NCBI GenBank assembly: GCA_027563935.2
Contig: CM050449.1
Location: 16,762,735-16,826,734 of the forward strand
Origin: Costus lasius
Lineage: Eukaryota > Streptophyta > Magnoliopsida > Zingiberales > Costaceae
Reading direction: 5' to 3'
Length of the DNA: 64,000 nt
This document shows, in pieces, positions 11,525-25,649 of this stretch. Position 1 is the stretch's first letter. Each line of letters begins with the position of its first letter. The notes under the pieces were generated by a model. The model saw only the letters and a program-made list of their open reading frames with translations, was not told the DNA's origin and did no database searches. Made by a program: the position numbers and the translations under genes.

Positions 11525-14500
11525 GTAATGGAAAAGAGCAACTTTAGACTAGTTACAGATGATGAGATTGAAATCGCGCAATCTGGGCAATATCTCTTAA
11601 ATCTTCCAATCAAAGTAGATGAGTCAAAGGTTGTAAAAATGATCTGTATATTCTAGACATTTTATTTGTATTAGCATAATTTTTTAGTTCATTTGCAATG
11701 TAGCTGGACAAGAAGCTTTTGCCAAGATTTTTTAAGGATTATCCTCATGAAAATCTTCCAAACTTTTCTGATAAGGTATATCCTGTTCCTCTTGCAATAT
11801 TTTGCTTTCAAATACTTAGTTCACTAAATGTCTCCTATCTGTTACATTGATGCACTACATCAGATGACTTCAGTTTCATATTGCTTTCAATACTTGGTGC
11901 ACTATGTGTCGCTTATTTTACATTGGTGCACTACATGAGATAACTTCAATTTCATATTTCTTTTCAATACATGATGCACTATAATTTTTAGGGAGGTCCT
12001 TATCATTGGTTCAATAAATGTTGATGTTTTTTGAATTTACAAGTAACTTTGTGCTTGTACAAAATTTTGTGTGGAATAATTTGGCTGAACTCTTCTTGTC
12101 TTTTTTTCTATAAGAATGTAGAGTAATCTACTTTTAACTCATTTGAGGTACCCAAAATTATCCCATATTGAGCAATGACTTCACCTTAACATTGCATAAA
12201 CTTTACTACTTTCTTCATGCATTATAGATTGAGTCTTTGTTTAAAGCCTAGGATTGGAGAGTTTATTATCAAGTTAACAACTACCATGTGGGATAATGTG
12301 ACATATATCAATTTAATAGGATAGTGGGTCATGATTCCTCTTGTCGCATCATCCATGCAGAATCTAGAGATCCAAAATAACTTGAATATGATATAGTTAA
12401 AGAGAGCATGAGGTGTGAGAGAGTTCACTTTTGTAGTTTAAGTTGGCCTTTGCATTACTAACCCCCCAAAATTACCTTGTCACACATTTAAAGATTGTCA
12501 TGATGTCTCTAAGATTTTTATTTCCTGCAATTGTTTCTATTAAATTACTTTCTAAAAATAGACAAAAGGTTTTAGTTAGTAATACAATATGTGATTATTT
12601 AAAAAAAAACAAAATTGATTAAAAAATTATTTAAAAAAACAAAATTGATTGTTTTTTAATCTGATGTTAAAAACTAGTTCATACTACCTAGTATACACAA
12701 TATGTACCACCAATCAAATTTTATACCTGTATTGAAACAAGTGTTGGTATTATGGGTCAATACACCTTGTACGGACCTATATTCAAAACCTTACTTTTAA
12801 TATCATTTTTCTACTGCAAACTTCCAAACAACTTTTTTTATTTTATGCCCATTCTCTTCAATTGTGTTTAATATTTTACTTATCTTGGTTGGTTAACTTG
12901 GTTGTGCTCTTGAAGTACATAATTTTTCGTCGAGGAATGGGAATTGACCAAACAACTGACTACTTTTTTCCTGAGAAATTGGATGTGATAATAGCTCGCA
13001 TTTGGATGTGCTTTATGAGAGTTACCAGGTAATAGTTTATAGTGTTTACTTGTTTGTTCATATTAGATAAAAAAACTTATCATAATCTGTTGAATGACTT
13101 GTAGGCTTAATCGTTTCTTTTCCAAGACAAATTTATCCCAGAAGGACACTAAGAAAACTGATGATATTACTACCGATACAGAGGAAAAAGACATATTTGT
13201 TGAACGCATTCGTATTGAAAACATGAAAATGAGGTTCCAACTTTTTTTTGTTTTTGCCTTGAGTTATTATATAGAGTGATACTGTTAAAACTAAATCATC
13301 TGACTCTATATTTTATGTTTACTGCAGCATGCAAAACCTAATCAACAAAATCACAATCCAAGAACCTACTTTTGACAGGATGATTGTTGTCTACAGGTAA
13401 ATATGGTAGGATATTTTAATTGGTTACAGATGGTAGATATTGTGGATTGAGATAATTGCAATGACGGATTTGCAAGATTTGGAATAGTTTTATCCAAAGA
13501 ATTAAAAATCAGTCAATACCTCTGGGTGGTACAAACCGGTCTGTGATAGTACAGGTACTTTATTTAGCACAATGTCAATATTTTAGGTGGTTTAGTTTCA
13601 TATAGCTTAGGTTATCTACACACGGTATATTATTTGTTAGATAGGATTTGTATTATCCTTATTTTCATAATCAATCAATATTAATCCCCACAATTGCAAT
13701 AGATAAAACTAAGGTAAAGTTATGCATGTGACTATAAGCTAAGTGGTGAGAAAAGGATGAGTAATAATAGAATTTTTACCTATGCAAAGAGCAACAAAAC
13801 ATGGATCATATAACAAGAGTGGTGGCAATGTGAAGTCAAAGGTGGCACGTATAGTGACTATGTTGGTGATAGTTAGATGATGGTAGTGGTTAGGAGAGGG
13901 TAGGGGGAGAAACGTGAGAAGAAACTGTGGTATAAATAGAAATGTGGAGGTTGTTGTTGATATAGACTATAAGATGAAATATAATAAAATGGGGTCAACT
14001 TAAATAAGGTAACTTGTAAAAATAGTGTTGTCAAGAGGTTGGATCTTGGTGATAGTTAGATGATGGTAGTGGTAAGGAGAGGGTAGGAGGAGAAATGCTC
14101 ATGGATGAAGTAAATGACACTATAATAGGATGTGGTATAAAAAGAAATGTGGAGATTGTTGATATAGACTAAGATGAAACATAATAAAATGAGATTAACT
14201 TAAATAAGGTAATTTCAGTAGAAATAGTATTATCAAACGGTTGGATCATAATATTAATAACCCTTTCGAATACAAAAGTATCATATGAATATATACAATA
14301 ACAAGCAAGTGCTACTCATGGCATGATCTATACCAAGAGTATGTGTAAAGCAATTATGACCGCAAATGAAACCAAAGACATCAATGTCAATAAGCCGGAA
14401 ATCAAAGTGTGCCCTATCAGCCACCTTTCATTTCTTTATATCCAGTAACATTACAAAATGAGTATTTACATAATAGGGTATCGGGTATTTTAAAATGTGC

Positions 14501-17500
14501 ACTATACAAGTTGTGCACAAATCTAATATACAATCTTATATATACAAAATTTCATCTATACACTAATATCCCCCCTCAAATTGATGCGGGAGGATCCAAA
14601 AGCATCAATTTGGCAGTTAAAAATTTGTGTTGAGGTGTGGAAAGTGCTTTAGTAAAAATATCGGCAAGTTGAAAAGCTGTAGGGACATGGGGAAGCAAGA
14701 TAATGCGAGAACCATAGGCTTCACAAATATAATGACAATTCATCTCAATATGCTTAGTACGCTCATGGAAGATCAGATTCACGGTAAGTTTAATAACACT
14801 AGTGTTATCCGCATGAAGAGAGGTAGGCGCAGATTGGGGAAAGCCAATTTCACCTAGCAAGCCACGGAGCCAAACGATTTTTGAGCAGGCAGAAGACATA
14901 GCGTGAAACTTAGACTCAGTAGAGGACTTAGAGACACGATCCTGTTTTTTACTTTTCCAGGAGATAAGAGAATCACCAAGAAACATACACCAACTAGTAA
15001 CAGAATGACGAGTGTCAGAACATCCCGCCCAATCAATATCACTATATGAACCCAACCAAATGAGAGAGTTGGCCGGAAAATAAAGACCCCTATTAGAAGT
15101 CCCACGCAAGTAATGAAGAATGTGGCGAATAGCAGACAGATGTATATGGGTAGAAGCCTGCATAAATTGGCAAACCTATTGGACAGCAAAAGAAATATCA
15201 GGCCGAGTGATCGTGAGATAATTCAGGCTGCCCATAAGTTGGCAATATAAAGAAAGATCTGAGAGAAAGTTCCCGCCATTATGACAATATTTGATATTGA
15301 CCTCCAAGGGAGTATCAACCGACCGGCCCTCTTGAAGACCAGCTAAAGAAAGTAAGTCATCAATATACTTATATTGATGAAGAAACAAACCTGGAGAGGT
15401 ACATGATACTTCAAGGCCTAAAAAATAATGTAAGGCCCCAAATCCTTCATATGAAAACATACCTGAAGATGAGCTTGAAGTTGCGGCATTAATTGAGAAT
15501 CAGTCCCGGTGATAACAATATCATCAACAAAAACCAAAAGGAGAATAATACCATGAGATGTCTTACAAAAAAATAATGATGAATCATATTGACTTTGAGT
15601 GACAGTAAAGCTAAGAAGAGTGGAGCGAAATTTATTAAACTAAGCCCGTGGTGCATGTGTCAACCCATAAAGAGGCCGTTTTAGCCTACGGGCATCGGAG
15701 GAAGGTGTAGAGAATAACCCAGTGGGAGGAGTCATATAAATCTCCTCTTTAAGATCTCCATGTAAAAAAGCATTATGAACATCTATCTGGCGCAACGCCC
15801 ATCCTTGAGAAGCAGCAACAGTAAGGATAAGACGAGCAGTGGTCATCTTAGCAACAGGAGCAAAAGTCTCCTCATAATTTATCCCATATTCTTGTTTATT
15901 GCCAAGAGCCACTAACCGAGCTTCATAGCGATCAAGGGAACTATCAGCTCGTAATTTAAGAGTATGGATCCACTTACACTCAATAGGTTTAACAGTAGGA
16001 GAACAAGGAACAATATCCCAAGCATGATTCTCTTGAAGGGTCTGAAGTTCTTCATTCATAGCCTTGACCCAACATGCTTGAGTACAGACCTGCGAATAAG
16101 AAGTAGGAATCATAGCATTAGCTAAAGTAGCGGAAAAAACCATACTGTTCAAGGGGTTTAATAGTGCATGAGGATCGCCAAGGACCAAGAAGGTCAGCCG
16201 CAGTAGAAGGAAGAAGCGCATGGCTAGTCTCAAGCAGATTGGAGTTTGAGGAACCTCTTCGTCAATGATATACCATACTTGGTAGGAAATGCCCATTGGA
16301 TGGAGAATCATCCTCAAATGTAGGAAGAATTAGAGGAGCAGAGGAGGGTACATACTGCTGCAAATAATGTTAATTTTCAAAGAAAACAACACTCCTGGAG
16401 ATATGCATATGATGAACAAGAGCATCATAAAATATATACCCTTTGTGTGAGGTGCTATAACCTAGAAAAGCACAACGAAAAGATTGAGCAGCAACTTTAT
16501 GTCGCTCATGAAGAGGAAGATGAACAAAACAAACACATCTAAATGTATGTAGAACATGATAATCAGGATGTTCGCTAAAGAGACAGTAAAATGGGGAATC
16601 AAACCCTAAGTGTGGAGAAGGAAGATGATTAATGAGATATACTGCAGTGGACAAGGCCTCCATCCAAAATTTAGATGGCACTGATGACTGTAAAAGAAGA
16701 GTGCGAACCATATTCAATAGATGACGATTCTTCCGTTCAGCCAGCCCATTTTGTTGGGGGGTATAAGGACAAGACTGCGGAGATATAATGCCTTTACTGT
16801 GTAAATAAACTTGAAATTCATCTGACATATACTCACCACCATTATTAGTGTGCAAAGTCTTAATATGTGCAGAAAATTGAGTCTCAACATATGCAACAAA
16901 ACATTGAAACATACTAAACACTTCAGCTTTAGTCCGTAAAAAATATATCCATGTGAAACGACTATAGTCATCAATAAAAGTTACAAAATAGCGATGCTGA
17001 CTATGAGAGGTAACAGGAGTAATTCCCCAAACATCACTATGGATAACATCAAAGCACTGCTTAGCACGACTACCCAAAGCAAGAAAAGGCAAAGTTTTAC
17101 TCTTTCCCAATTTACAAGCAGAACAGTTAAATATCAATACAGAATTGAAGGCATTGCCAATGAAACCACGTTTTAACAAATTAGACAAAATTACATGGTT
17201 AGAATGACCTAAACGTTTATGCCAAAGTTCAGCTTGGGTGTCAGCAAGTATAGAAGCTAGAGCAAAAGAACGATGAATGCCAAAATATAGCGAAAATAAT
17301 CTGCCCACCCTAGGTCTTTTCTCGATCACCTTCCCCGAAGCCTGATCCTGTACAACACAACCATCACGAGAAAAATGCACATTACAGTGATTCTCCACAA
17401 GTTGACCAACAAATATTAAATTAGTAGACAATTTTGGAGCAACAAAAACATTATTAAAATTTTGATCAATATCACCAATGACAGTAATGGTAAGACTACT

Positions 17501-20123
17501 ACCATTAGCAATTTGGATATGTTATTGACCAATATATGAGCGCAAATTTTGTAACATACTAGAGAATCCTGTCATATGATTTGATACTCCAAATCAACAA
17601 ACCAACTAGGAGAAATTTTCTTACCACGACCTTGAAGACCAAGAGCGGAGAATGTAGTGAGAATCATCTATTGAACCATTTTCGGAGTCATAACCACTGG
17701 TTGTTACTCACAGTACCATATGTAGAGCCTGAAATAGTGGAATCTGACACAGGAGCTTGGATAGCGGTATGGGCTTTTGCCCACAGATTTTCTGGGCGAG
17801 TAGGATAATCTTTGATAATGTGACCATTCTGCTTACAGTAATTGCAGAACTTTTTAGTACAATTTCTAGATATGTGCCCAAATTCTTTACAGCTGTAACA
17901 TTGCATATGTTCTTTACTAAGTTGTAGCATAAGCAACATTTACAAGCTCAGATGATCCATGAGATGTGCTAATAACAGATTGTGTAGCTAGTCTTTGTTC
18001 TTCATGCAGGAGCTCTCCAAGACATATGTCTAATGAAGGTATTAGAGATCTATTGAGTAAGCCACCTCTAGTTACTTCAAATTCTGGTCATAATTTCATA
18101 AGAAATTAGTCACACATGCTTACTTTATGTATATGTTGAAGGCTTGCCAGTGCCTCTTTAGGAACACCAACATAAATAATACCAGAATATTCACTCCAAA
18201 GATTCATGAATCCAAAATAAAATTCTTGAACAGAAAGATTGCCATGAGTGAAATTATTAATTTCAAGTTCAAACTAAAAACGTCGTGCAGTATTATCTTG
18301 GTAATAAATACACCTTAGATAATCCCACATCTCCTTGACAGTACTAAAGGAACATAGATTGTTCACCATATGAGGTTCAATAGATGCTAAAATCCAAGAA
18401 ATAATTCTAGCATCATTCACTTCCCATTTACTATATTCTAACTCATTTTTAGGCACAAAAGACCCATCTATGTGGCCCCATAGTTCTCTCCCTTTTAAGA
18501 ACATTTTAAATTGAAATTCCCAAGCCGTATAGTTTTTGCCAGTAAATCGCATGGATAAAGTTTCTGTGGATATTTTCCCAAAAGTATTTTCCATTTGATA
18601 AAACAATAGATATGTATACGCAACTAAAGGTAAGCAGCAAGACTCACAATGCTATAGAGAAAGACAGAAAGTAATCAGCAAGACTCACAATTTCTAGATG
18701 CACTTTTGCGTCAATACAAAGTTCAGAAATCAGCAGGCTCCAAATCAATAAGGCTTCCGAAATCACTAGAGGTAGAGAGTGAAGCTTCCAAAAAAAGGGC
18801 AGTAGAATGGATGCACTAAATCCAGATGCATGAGCCCGACCTCAGCAAGCGGACAATGATGAAGCTCAAAAACAACAGGCGGAAGGATTCGAAATCGCCA
18901 AATGCAGAAGTTTGAAATCGCCAAATGGCTAAACGGTGATGAAGCAGACGGATTTTGGAAAACTCCACGTCGCCAGAGGAAGCTTCTGAAATCGCCAGGC
19001 AGAAGACTCCGCCAAATCAAGTTCGCAATCGAAAAAGGGAATCGAGGCCTCTACAATCAAGTAGATGCATCAAGAGGAACCAGAGGAGAAAACCCTAGAT
19101 GGACACACGAAGCTCTGATACCATGTCAATAAGACAGAAATCGAGGCGTGCCCTATCAGCCGCCTTTCATCTCTTTATATCCAGTAACATTACAAAATGA
19201 ATATTTACATAACATAATGGGTATTGGGTATTTTAAAATGTGCACTATACAAGTTGTGCACAAATCTAATATACAATCTTATATATACAAAATTACATCT
19301 ATACACTAATAATCAAGTGGTAAAGAAAAGGGAGTGGCAGTGAATAGAAACTTGGGAATAGAGACCTTGATCATGAGATATAAACATCATAGCACAAAAG
19401 ACATTTAGATGGTGCTAGCTACTTTATTCTACCTAGGAGTATGTATTTATGCTGATGAATATAACCTTAAGGCTATGTTCGTTTGGATGGAATCTACGGT
19501 GGAAAGGATGGATCCATCCAGATTCATTGCACTTTTCATCCTTTCCACCGTGGATTCCATCCAACCGAACATAGAGTAAAGATTGACAAAAAATAGAAAA
19601 TGCAGGTTGCGTATACCCAAAACATTTTAAATATGTAATGTTTAAACAAAAGTGGCAAATTAAGTTTAAATTTCTTGAAACAAAATTGAATATTATGAAG
19701 AGCATGTGATCTCTTCATTTAGTATAGTCAGGTCACATGAGGGTAATGGTTCATAAATGCTACAAACTAGTGATAGCCAAAGGGCACATGCTTTGGATCA
19801 TAAATGTTACAATGTATTAGTTTGAATGAAGAGGTATATCATTTATTTGTATGAGAAGGAAACGAGTCATAAAAGTCAACGATATATGTTGATGGATGTC
19901 TAATTCATAAGTTTTGCTCATAAAAGACATGTTGTTCAGGAGATTTTGGTTGTTTTATTCTTAGCGATAAGGAATAACCTAAATGAAAGCATGGTTATAG
20001 GTATATAGATACGTACCAATCCTATAGCAGACTAACGCACGAGTACATACAGATATTTAAAATGGTTTTTGATTCCATGAACGAAATTACAACGGATATG
20101 GAAGTTGAGAAGTGGAAGAAATG

Positions 20124-20189
<66 letters not shown>

Positions 20190-23100
20190 ATGGATGTCTG
20201 CATGGTAGTAGGTGCTACTAGACTCATGCCCCATCAATCATCGCCAAACACAATATGTAGGGGGAATGTCAATAAACAATGTAAGAATGAGTAATAACAC
20301 TGAAGACAAGTGATTTATGGGGAATGCAATGAAATTATAGGAGGTGTATGCATAAATCTTGGCCTACGAACATGGCCCTACAAACATGTGCTTAGGTGGA
20401 TGACCCATCTTCCATTCACGAGAGCATGAATATGTGTTTGTGGGCAGTGATTTGGTGGAGGTGGCTGAAAAGAACAAAAAAAGGAGCAGCAAGGGAAAAG
20501 GGATTGGTTGTTCCTGTTTTGATTCCAAGTTGAGAGGATCAGTAATTGATTGATTATGTAAAGAACTACAATGCAAATCTTATAAGACCAATCACTCGCC
20601 ACATAAAATAAGTAAAGCCATTTGGGACTAACCACTTGTAGATTAGTACAAAACTAATATCTTATAGTATTGCATTTAACTCTAGTGTCAATTAAGTCAT
20701 TCTGGACTTGTGAAGCTTTCTTTACAACTTACACTGGTTTTATTAGTGTAGCTATAATACTGAATTAGTTCCTTTTCTTTTATTTAGTTCATTTTATTGC
20801 AAAATCTCCATTTCTTGCATTTTCTTTTTCTAACTAATCTATCCTTATAGGCGGAACAGCGTGAATACTGAGCCAGATCGAGGAATCTATATAAAGCATT
20901 TTAAAAATATTCCTATGGCTGATATGGAACTCGTATTGGTGAGATTACTAAAAATTGTTACAGGAAAAACACAACCTTTTGAATGCTAATCCATCATTGA
21001 TTTATTGGGTTGGAATCACTTGTAGCCTGAAAAGAAGAACCCAAGTTTAACTCCTATGGATTGGGTCAAGTTCCTGATTTCTGTCGTTCTTGGTCTTGTA
21101 AGATTAGGATGATTTAATTTGATTAATTTAGAAATTTTCTCTCCTTTCCTAATCTAATGTAAAACGTATCATTTCAGGTTACTCTGGTTAGCTCTCTTGA
21201 AATGCCTAAAGCTGACATCTGGGTTGTCATAGCTATCCTGTCTGGTCTTGTTGGCTATTGTGCTAAGATCTACTTTACGTGAGTTATTTTATAAAACAAA
21301 CCTACTTCTGGAATTTACAGATTCACATGTCTTCCTTATGTTATAAGCTGAGGGATTTCTGTGATTATTTTTTTTTAATGTTTATTTACCTATTCATATC
21401 ATGTATAAATATCTAAATAGGTAAAATGGAAGTTGCGTCTATAGAAAAGTCATGTCAGTTACCCCTAACCAATAGCACCTGTTTCATTTTGCTTCCACGT
21501 GCTATAATAGCTATCTTCATAATTTTCTAGTTCTCTTGCAACGATTCCAATAGTTTGATAACGAACATAGTCCACTTGCAATTATTTGTACATTTGCAGT
21601 TTATTGTGGATCTTTTTTGGTGACACTAATGGAAATTCCAATATATGCAATTACTTGTGGATTTTGCTATCAGCAGAGCCCTTTTTTAAAAGGTCAAGGA
21701 TCCTTTAAAAGGTGCAAACTATTGTCAAGCGATGTTCATCAATTCATAATTAGCATTGCAGGCTATTGATTGGTTACTTGACCTCAACAACAGTCATTAG
21801 ATAGTGCACATGATAAAATATGTTGATGATATCATGCCTGGCCGACAAGTTAAAGATTTAATAATTATAAAATTTACATGTATGATTGGTAAACTCCAAA
21901 GGTCCAGTCATATCCTATTACATATAGAATAAAAAAACTGTCCACACTGCTCGTTACCTATTGTTCCGATCTTGCACCGACAGCAATACAAGATTGGTAG
22001 TTTGGTAATATATATATCGCTATAACTTACTTTAGTTCGGTTTGATGAAATGTTATTTGATTATAAATTTGATAAATTGGAACTGGTTCAAGTTACTACG
22101 AGTATTCTCTTGTAACTTTGAGTCCTTGCAGATTTCAGCAAAACATGACAACTTACCAAAATTTGATCACCAAATCAATGTATGATAAGCAACTCGACAG
22201 TGGCAAAGGCACACTTCTACACTTGTGTGATGACGTGATTCAGCAAGAAGTGGGTTCAAGACATTAATTTTGTGTTTCATGTGAATTTTAAGGAAAATTT
22301 TTAGCAACTCACAATTTGAATGTGCAGGTCAAAGAGGTGATAATTTCTTACTTCATTTTAATGGAGCAAGGGAAACTGACAATTGCTGTAAGAACTTATT
22401 TATGATTTTCTATTTATCTTGATCTTCATGGCAAGTAAATCATGACAATTTTCTTAGCTTCACTATCCTTGAATAATGTATATATAGGATCTTGATGACC
22501 AATGTGAACAACTTATTAAAGAAGAGTTTGACGAGGAATGTAATTTTGAAGTTGAGGATGCGGTACAAAAGTTGGTGAAACTTGGTATTGTTGGAAGAGT
22601 AAGCTTGCATACTTCAATTTTAGCTTAAAACATTTCATGATAATTTCATTTAGCTATAATTTTATATTTATTGAATGTTGAAAGCTCAAATACTTGAAAG
22701 ATAATAGTTCCTATGTGAGGATGGATAATTTTGTAATTAGTATTTGAAATTTTGTAAGAAAATATACCACAAGAGCTTATATTCTAAGCATACTTTATAT
22801 TTTAATTGCATGAACGCATCAAGCCCCAGACTTTCTACATAGACCGTGTTATACCTTCAGAATTAGCTTGCCTTGGCTATGGTGAAAATTTTAAACATCA
22901 GAAAAAAATATGCCTAAAGAATTTCTGCAAAGCAGACTTTTAACTCTCTTACTTTAAAAATGATGATCCAACCCATTAGAGTGTAATAAATTATTTCTCA
23001 CCTCTTTAGATTTCAGATGGCAAACAACGCTAAGAATTTAGACTGCTTTACTTGAGCTGGAGGTTCAATGTCCATGTCCTTGCGAAATTGATTCCATCAC

Positions 23101-24063
23101 AGTTATTTTACATGGTGAACTGGGACCATTCTGCGTATGGCGATGTGGGGGTAAACCAATATTATTCATCAAAAAACTGTCTCATCTATCTACTTAAAAT
23201 GTAGATCACTTGACATCGGTGAAAACTAATTCCTCTGAGAACGGATAATACCTACAAGCTCAGTTGTAGTATTCAAATTTGTGAAACCATTAACACGCCA
23301 AAGAGGTATACCCCCATGGCCATGAAATCCATAACATCATTAGAAACTTCCGGATGCTGCTAGGGCATTTTTCCTATGCGAAAGATGTATAAACAAGGAT
23401 ATTTGTCTGATGTTCGTGAAATATTTTTATTACTAATATTGTGTTCTATTGTATTATATGCATTATGCAAAACATGCTGCACAAGACACCAGTGAGATAG
23501 ATTTGAGGGAACTGACAATGCATAAGTTGGTCTACTGGAATTTTCTGATTGATCATTGTTCTTGTTATTTCAGTTATGTAAACTGTACAATACCACAATA
23601 AAACTCTTCTGGGAAATCTGTCTACTGCAATGATTTGCATCATATGTCGGCTTGATTGGAAAGGAGAGTAATTTTTTTAAAAAAAATTTGTCGATTCAAA
23701 GCACTAAGTTACAAGATGATTGCTGGTCAGCTATAGTCACATGAATCTGGTCGAAATTACATGATTACGGCATAGTTCTTGTAAGAGATTGCTTTAGAAG
23801 AATTTTCAAACAACTAGATAAAACCCAAAACCAAGTTGCTTATTTTAACTTCACAATAACTTGTTTCAGTTTAGCTCAATACCTTTATCTGTGGGTATTA
23901 CTGTCCTTTAAATCACTGTATCTGTGTTGGAATAACGGCGAGCTTATTATGCATGCAGGATTCTGTTGGAAGAATATACTGCGTTCCCTTGAAGCGAGCA
24001 AACGAGATCATTGGCCCCACAACAGAAGAACTGGTGCTGAAAGCACAAACTCCAGCTGCTTGA
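11525..24063 (+). CDS. DUF3754 (TMEM143-like) membrane protein, copy 1, 5' part missing
   Basis: Twelve exons with GT/AG borders encode 380 residues to a TGA: 11525-11629, 11704-11775, 12916-13028, 13105-13233, 13328-13396, 20851-20938, 21026-21097, 21178-21278, 22132-22249, 22328-22387, 22488-22598, 23959-24063. They match exons 4-15 of copy 2 in phase and nearly all in length, so exons 1-3 probably lie left of the window beyond the gypsy insertion. The conserved core reads [16 protein letters not shown], then NPSLTPMDW, then two hydrophobic segments (exons 7-8 here) likely to span a membrane, then [19 protein letters not shown]. This core is that of the plant DUF3754 family, related to animal TMEM143; its function is not established. 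The frame is open throughout, so the gene may still work despite a 7.4 kb intron holding a copia element. Identification is from memory of the family. Confidence 0.85.
11804..11980. repeat. 79-bp imperfect tandem repeat in intron
   Basis: Units start with gctttcaatactt at 11804 and 11883, with a partial third at about 11960, in the intron after exon 11704-11775 of DUF3754 copy 1. Confidence 0.7.
13863..14250. repeat. 183-bp imperfect tandem duplication in intron
   Basis: Two copies begin with ttggtgatagttagatgatgg at 13863 and 14046 and continue through similar ataataaaatg and aacttaaataaggtaa segments. Non-coding, just left of the copia element. Confidence 0.75.
14385..14568 (-). repeat. 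copia 3' LTR
   Basis: 184 bp, nearly identical to 19124-19311. On the minus strand it runs from TATTAGTG to CTTATTGACA. Confidence 0.93.
14576..16317 (-). pseudogene. copia pol: reverse transcriptase and RNase H, broken
   Basis: Read on the minus strand. RT starts near 16240 with [12 protein letters not shown], then [27 protein letters not shown] and [12 protein letters not shown]. The expected QAPRAW motif reads HAPRA followed by a TAG at about 15640, a Trp-to-stop change. The catalytic FVDDIVITG is at about 15505-15531. Another frame break precedes the GxxHYFLGLE segment (15380-15460). A stop lies near 15180 before RNase H, which shows DIDWAGC and the ADIFTKAL C-terminus, and ends at 14576 just inside the 3' LTR. 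No functional polymerase can be made. Confidence 0.9.
16370..17600 (-). pseudogene. copia pol: protease remnant and integrase
   Basis: On the minus strand a protease remnant (NHMTGF near 17575, with a stop near 17523) leads into integrase. The HHCC finger is seen as WHKRLGH near 17220 and C-x2-C (CSACKLGKS) near 17120. The DDE core shows D in HSDVWG (about 17030) and E in LAERKNR (about 16730). The middle aspartate, normally in a TDNGGEY or SDNGGEY motif, is asparagine in TNNGGEY (about 16840). That change alone should inactivate strand transfer. Confidence 0.9.
17688..18606 (-). pseudogene. copia gag, broken
   Basis: The N-terminal gag region (18274-18606, minus) has the typical copia [17 protein letters not shown] motif; the likely start is the methionine beginning MENTFGK. 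A stop and frame changes follow around 18274 and 18100. Two CCHC knuckles are at about 17830-17910: the first complete ([14 protein letters not shown]), the second with its last cysteine replaced by tyrosine. Confidence 0.85.
19112..19123 (-). other. copia primer-binding site
   Basis: Plus-strand GCTCTGATACCA is the complement of TGGTATCAGAGC, the tRNA-iMet site. It directly touches the 5' LTR. Confidence 0.93.
19124..19311 (-). repeat. copia 5' LTR
   Basis: 188 bp, matching 14385-14568 apart from small indels and substitutions. The right flank repeats ATCAA. Confidence 0.93.
19471..19576. mobile_element. 106-bp foldback MITE, PIF/Harbinger-like
   Basis: Inverted repeats of about 38 bp (start GGCTATGTTCG; CTCTATGTTCG read from the right) surround a short centre. 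TAA trinucleotides flank it at 19468-19470 and 19577-19579. It lies in the same intron as the copia element. Confidence 0.8.
20128..20185. repeat. (GA)n microsatellite
   Basis: A pure run of alternating G and A of about 58 bases in an intron of DUF3754 copy 1. Confidence 0.95.
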
Positions 24064-24521
24064 TGGATCTAAGTTTGTGGAGTAATGTTCTTCTTCAATT
24101 CGTCCAAGTACTCAAGCGTAACTCGAGCGTACTAAACATGGATTTTTAGCTTAGATTATTTGTATTTAGAAGTTCTCCATTTTATTCAGTTCATCGTGTA
24201 AATAAACCTGACAATTATTTCATTGTTTCTGTATATTTTAACTGGCTTGATTTCGCTCGAAGAGTTTCCAATAAAATGGCCATGTTATTGCGAATACACA
24301 GATGTTCAATCAGTCAGCAATTAGAAGCGTGAATTACATGTTTAGTCTCTAAACTATCGCGTCTGTCTTGTTGGTCAGACATCTCGTCTCCTAATTAACC
24401 TTTTGTCCTTTATGATCTCTCTCGAAGGAGAATTAGAGTTGTGATCCCTTACCCTAAATGATGCATCTTGGTCTCTTGTCCTCATTGACTTGTTGAACTA
24501 TTTATTCTTACCTAAAATGTA
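24064..24521. other. 3' flank of DUF3754 copy 1
   Basis: The stretch after the TGA includes an aataaa at about 24271, a possible poly(A) signal. No gene seen. It runs into the gag-only LTR element, whose left edge is blurred: it could start at 24491 (TGTTGAAC) or about 24522. Confidence 0.45.
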
Positions 24522-25649
24522 AGTTGAATCAAAACTGATTTTGACTCTTGGAGACCTGGAGCCTATTGTCAACATAACTCATCTCAATTTCCCACCTTTT
24601 TGCCTACTATGAATTCACTCACCATTTAAAAGATCCTGAATCATTTTTTTTTGGTGGAGAATAATAACAATTGTGAACGTATGACAATAGTAATGAACCA
24701 AAGTGCACATAAAACAGTAACAACTGCTGAAGATTAAAGTGTAGTTTGTGATTGAGAATGTAAGGAAAATTTTTCATGCTAATGTCAGGTTTATTGCACT
24801 CTTTATTTGTAACAAATTGATGGCAGAAATAACTACGCTCAAACAAGAATAAAAGTTGTTATGGTCATACTGATACATGGAGAAAAACAATGCTATTATG
24901 GTTATGCTAATACATGGAGACTTGAAGAAAACAGCAACCTGACAATTTGGAACCATGGACATGTAAGAATTTTTATGGATAACTCAATCTAAAATAAAAG
25001 GTATATAGCAAGCGATACCTTTGAGTATGCCACAACAAACAAACATGCGCAAGAATATAAAATCAGGCAGACTGTGGCTAATGGTGCTATACGTGGCTGA
25101 ATTACTAATTAGCCACTACAATCCAAACTTGTCTCGAATCACCACTCACTTCAGCCAAAGATGTATACAGAAAGGTTAAATCAAAACTAATTTTGACTCT
25201 ATCGAACTGTTCATTCCACACAAAGACATATGCGGAAAAGGTTAAGTCAAAATTAATTTCGACTCTTGACACATTAAAGCTAAGTCAAGGAGAAAGTCTT
25301 GGGCACACCAGATTTGAAAGGAAGACCAGAACAAAGCAGCCGATCAAGGAAGGAAAACTGAATACAATTTCAGCAAATAAGGTAAGGTATTTACGGCAGC
25401 GATAAAAAGAAAGGCAGCAAAAAAAAGGGATCGTAATTAATAAGGAAAGAACTAGGCGTTGGCAGCACAAAAATAAAAGGACTACGCGTTGGCTAAGAAT
25501 AAGAAAAAGGAAATTAAATAAAGGGAATTGTGGCTCATAAGAGAAGAAATAAAAGACGCACACAGCAGTTAACAAAAATTGAATGAAAGAAGCGGCAGCA
25601 ATAAAGGCGCTGTAGCTAATAAAAAATATCCTTTGATTGGCTGGAAGCT

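Larger units (their letters stand above)
14385..19311 (-). mobile_element. Ty1/copia retrotransposon, decayed, in an intron
   Basis: A 4927-bp element on the minus strand inside a DUF3754 copy 1 intron. It is flanked by a perfect target duplication ATCAA (14380-14384 and 19312-19316). LTRs are short: 14385-14568 (3' LTR) and 19124-19311 (5' LTR). The tRNA-iMet primer site abuts the 5' LTR, and a purine tract (TTGAGGGGGGA on the minus strand, 14569-14579) abuts the 3' LTR. Order is gag, protease, integrase, RT, RNase H, which is copia. The LTRs begin TA rather than TG on the sense strand in both copies. Stops and frameshifts break every gene. Lineage within copia was not assigned. Confidence 0.95.
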
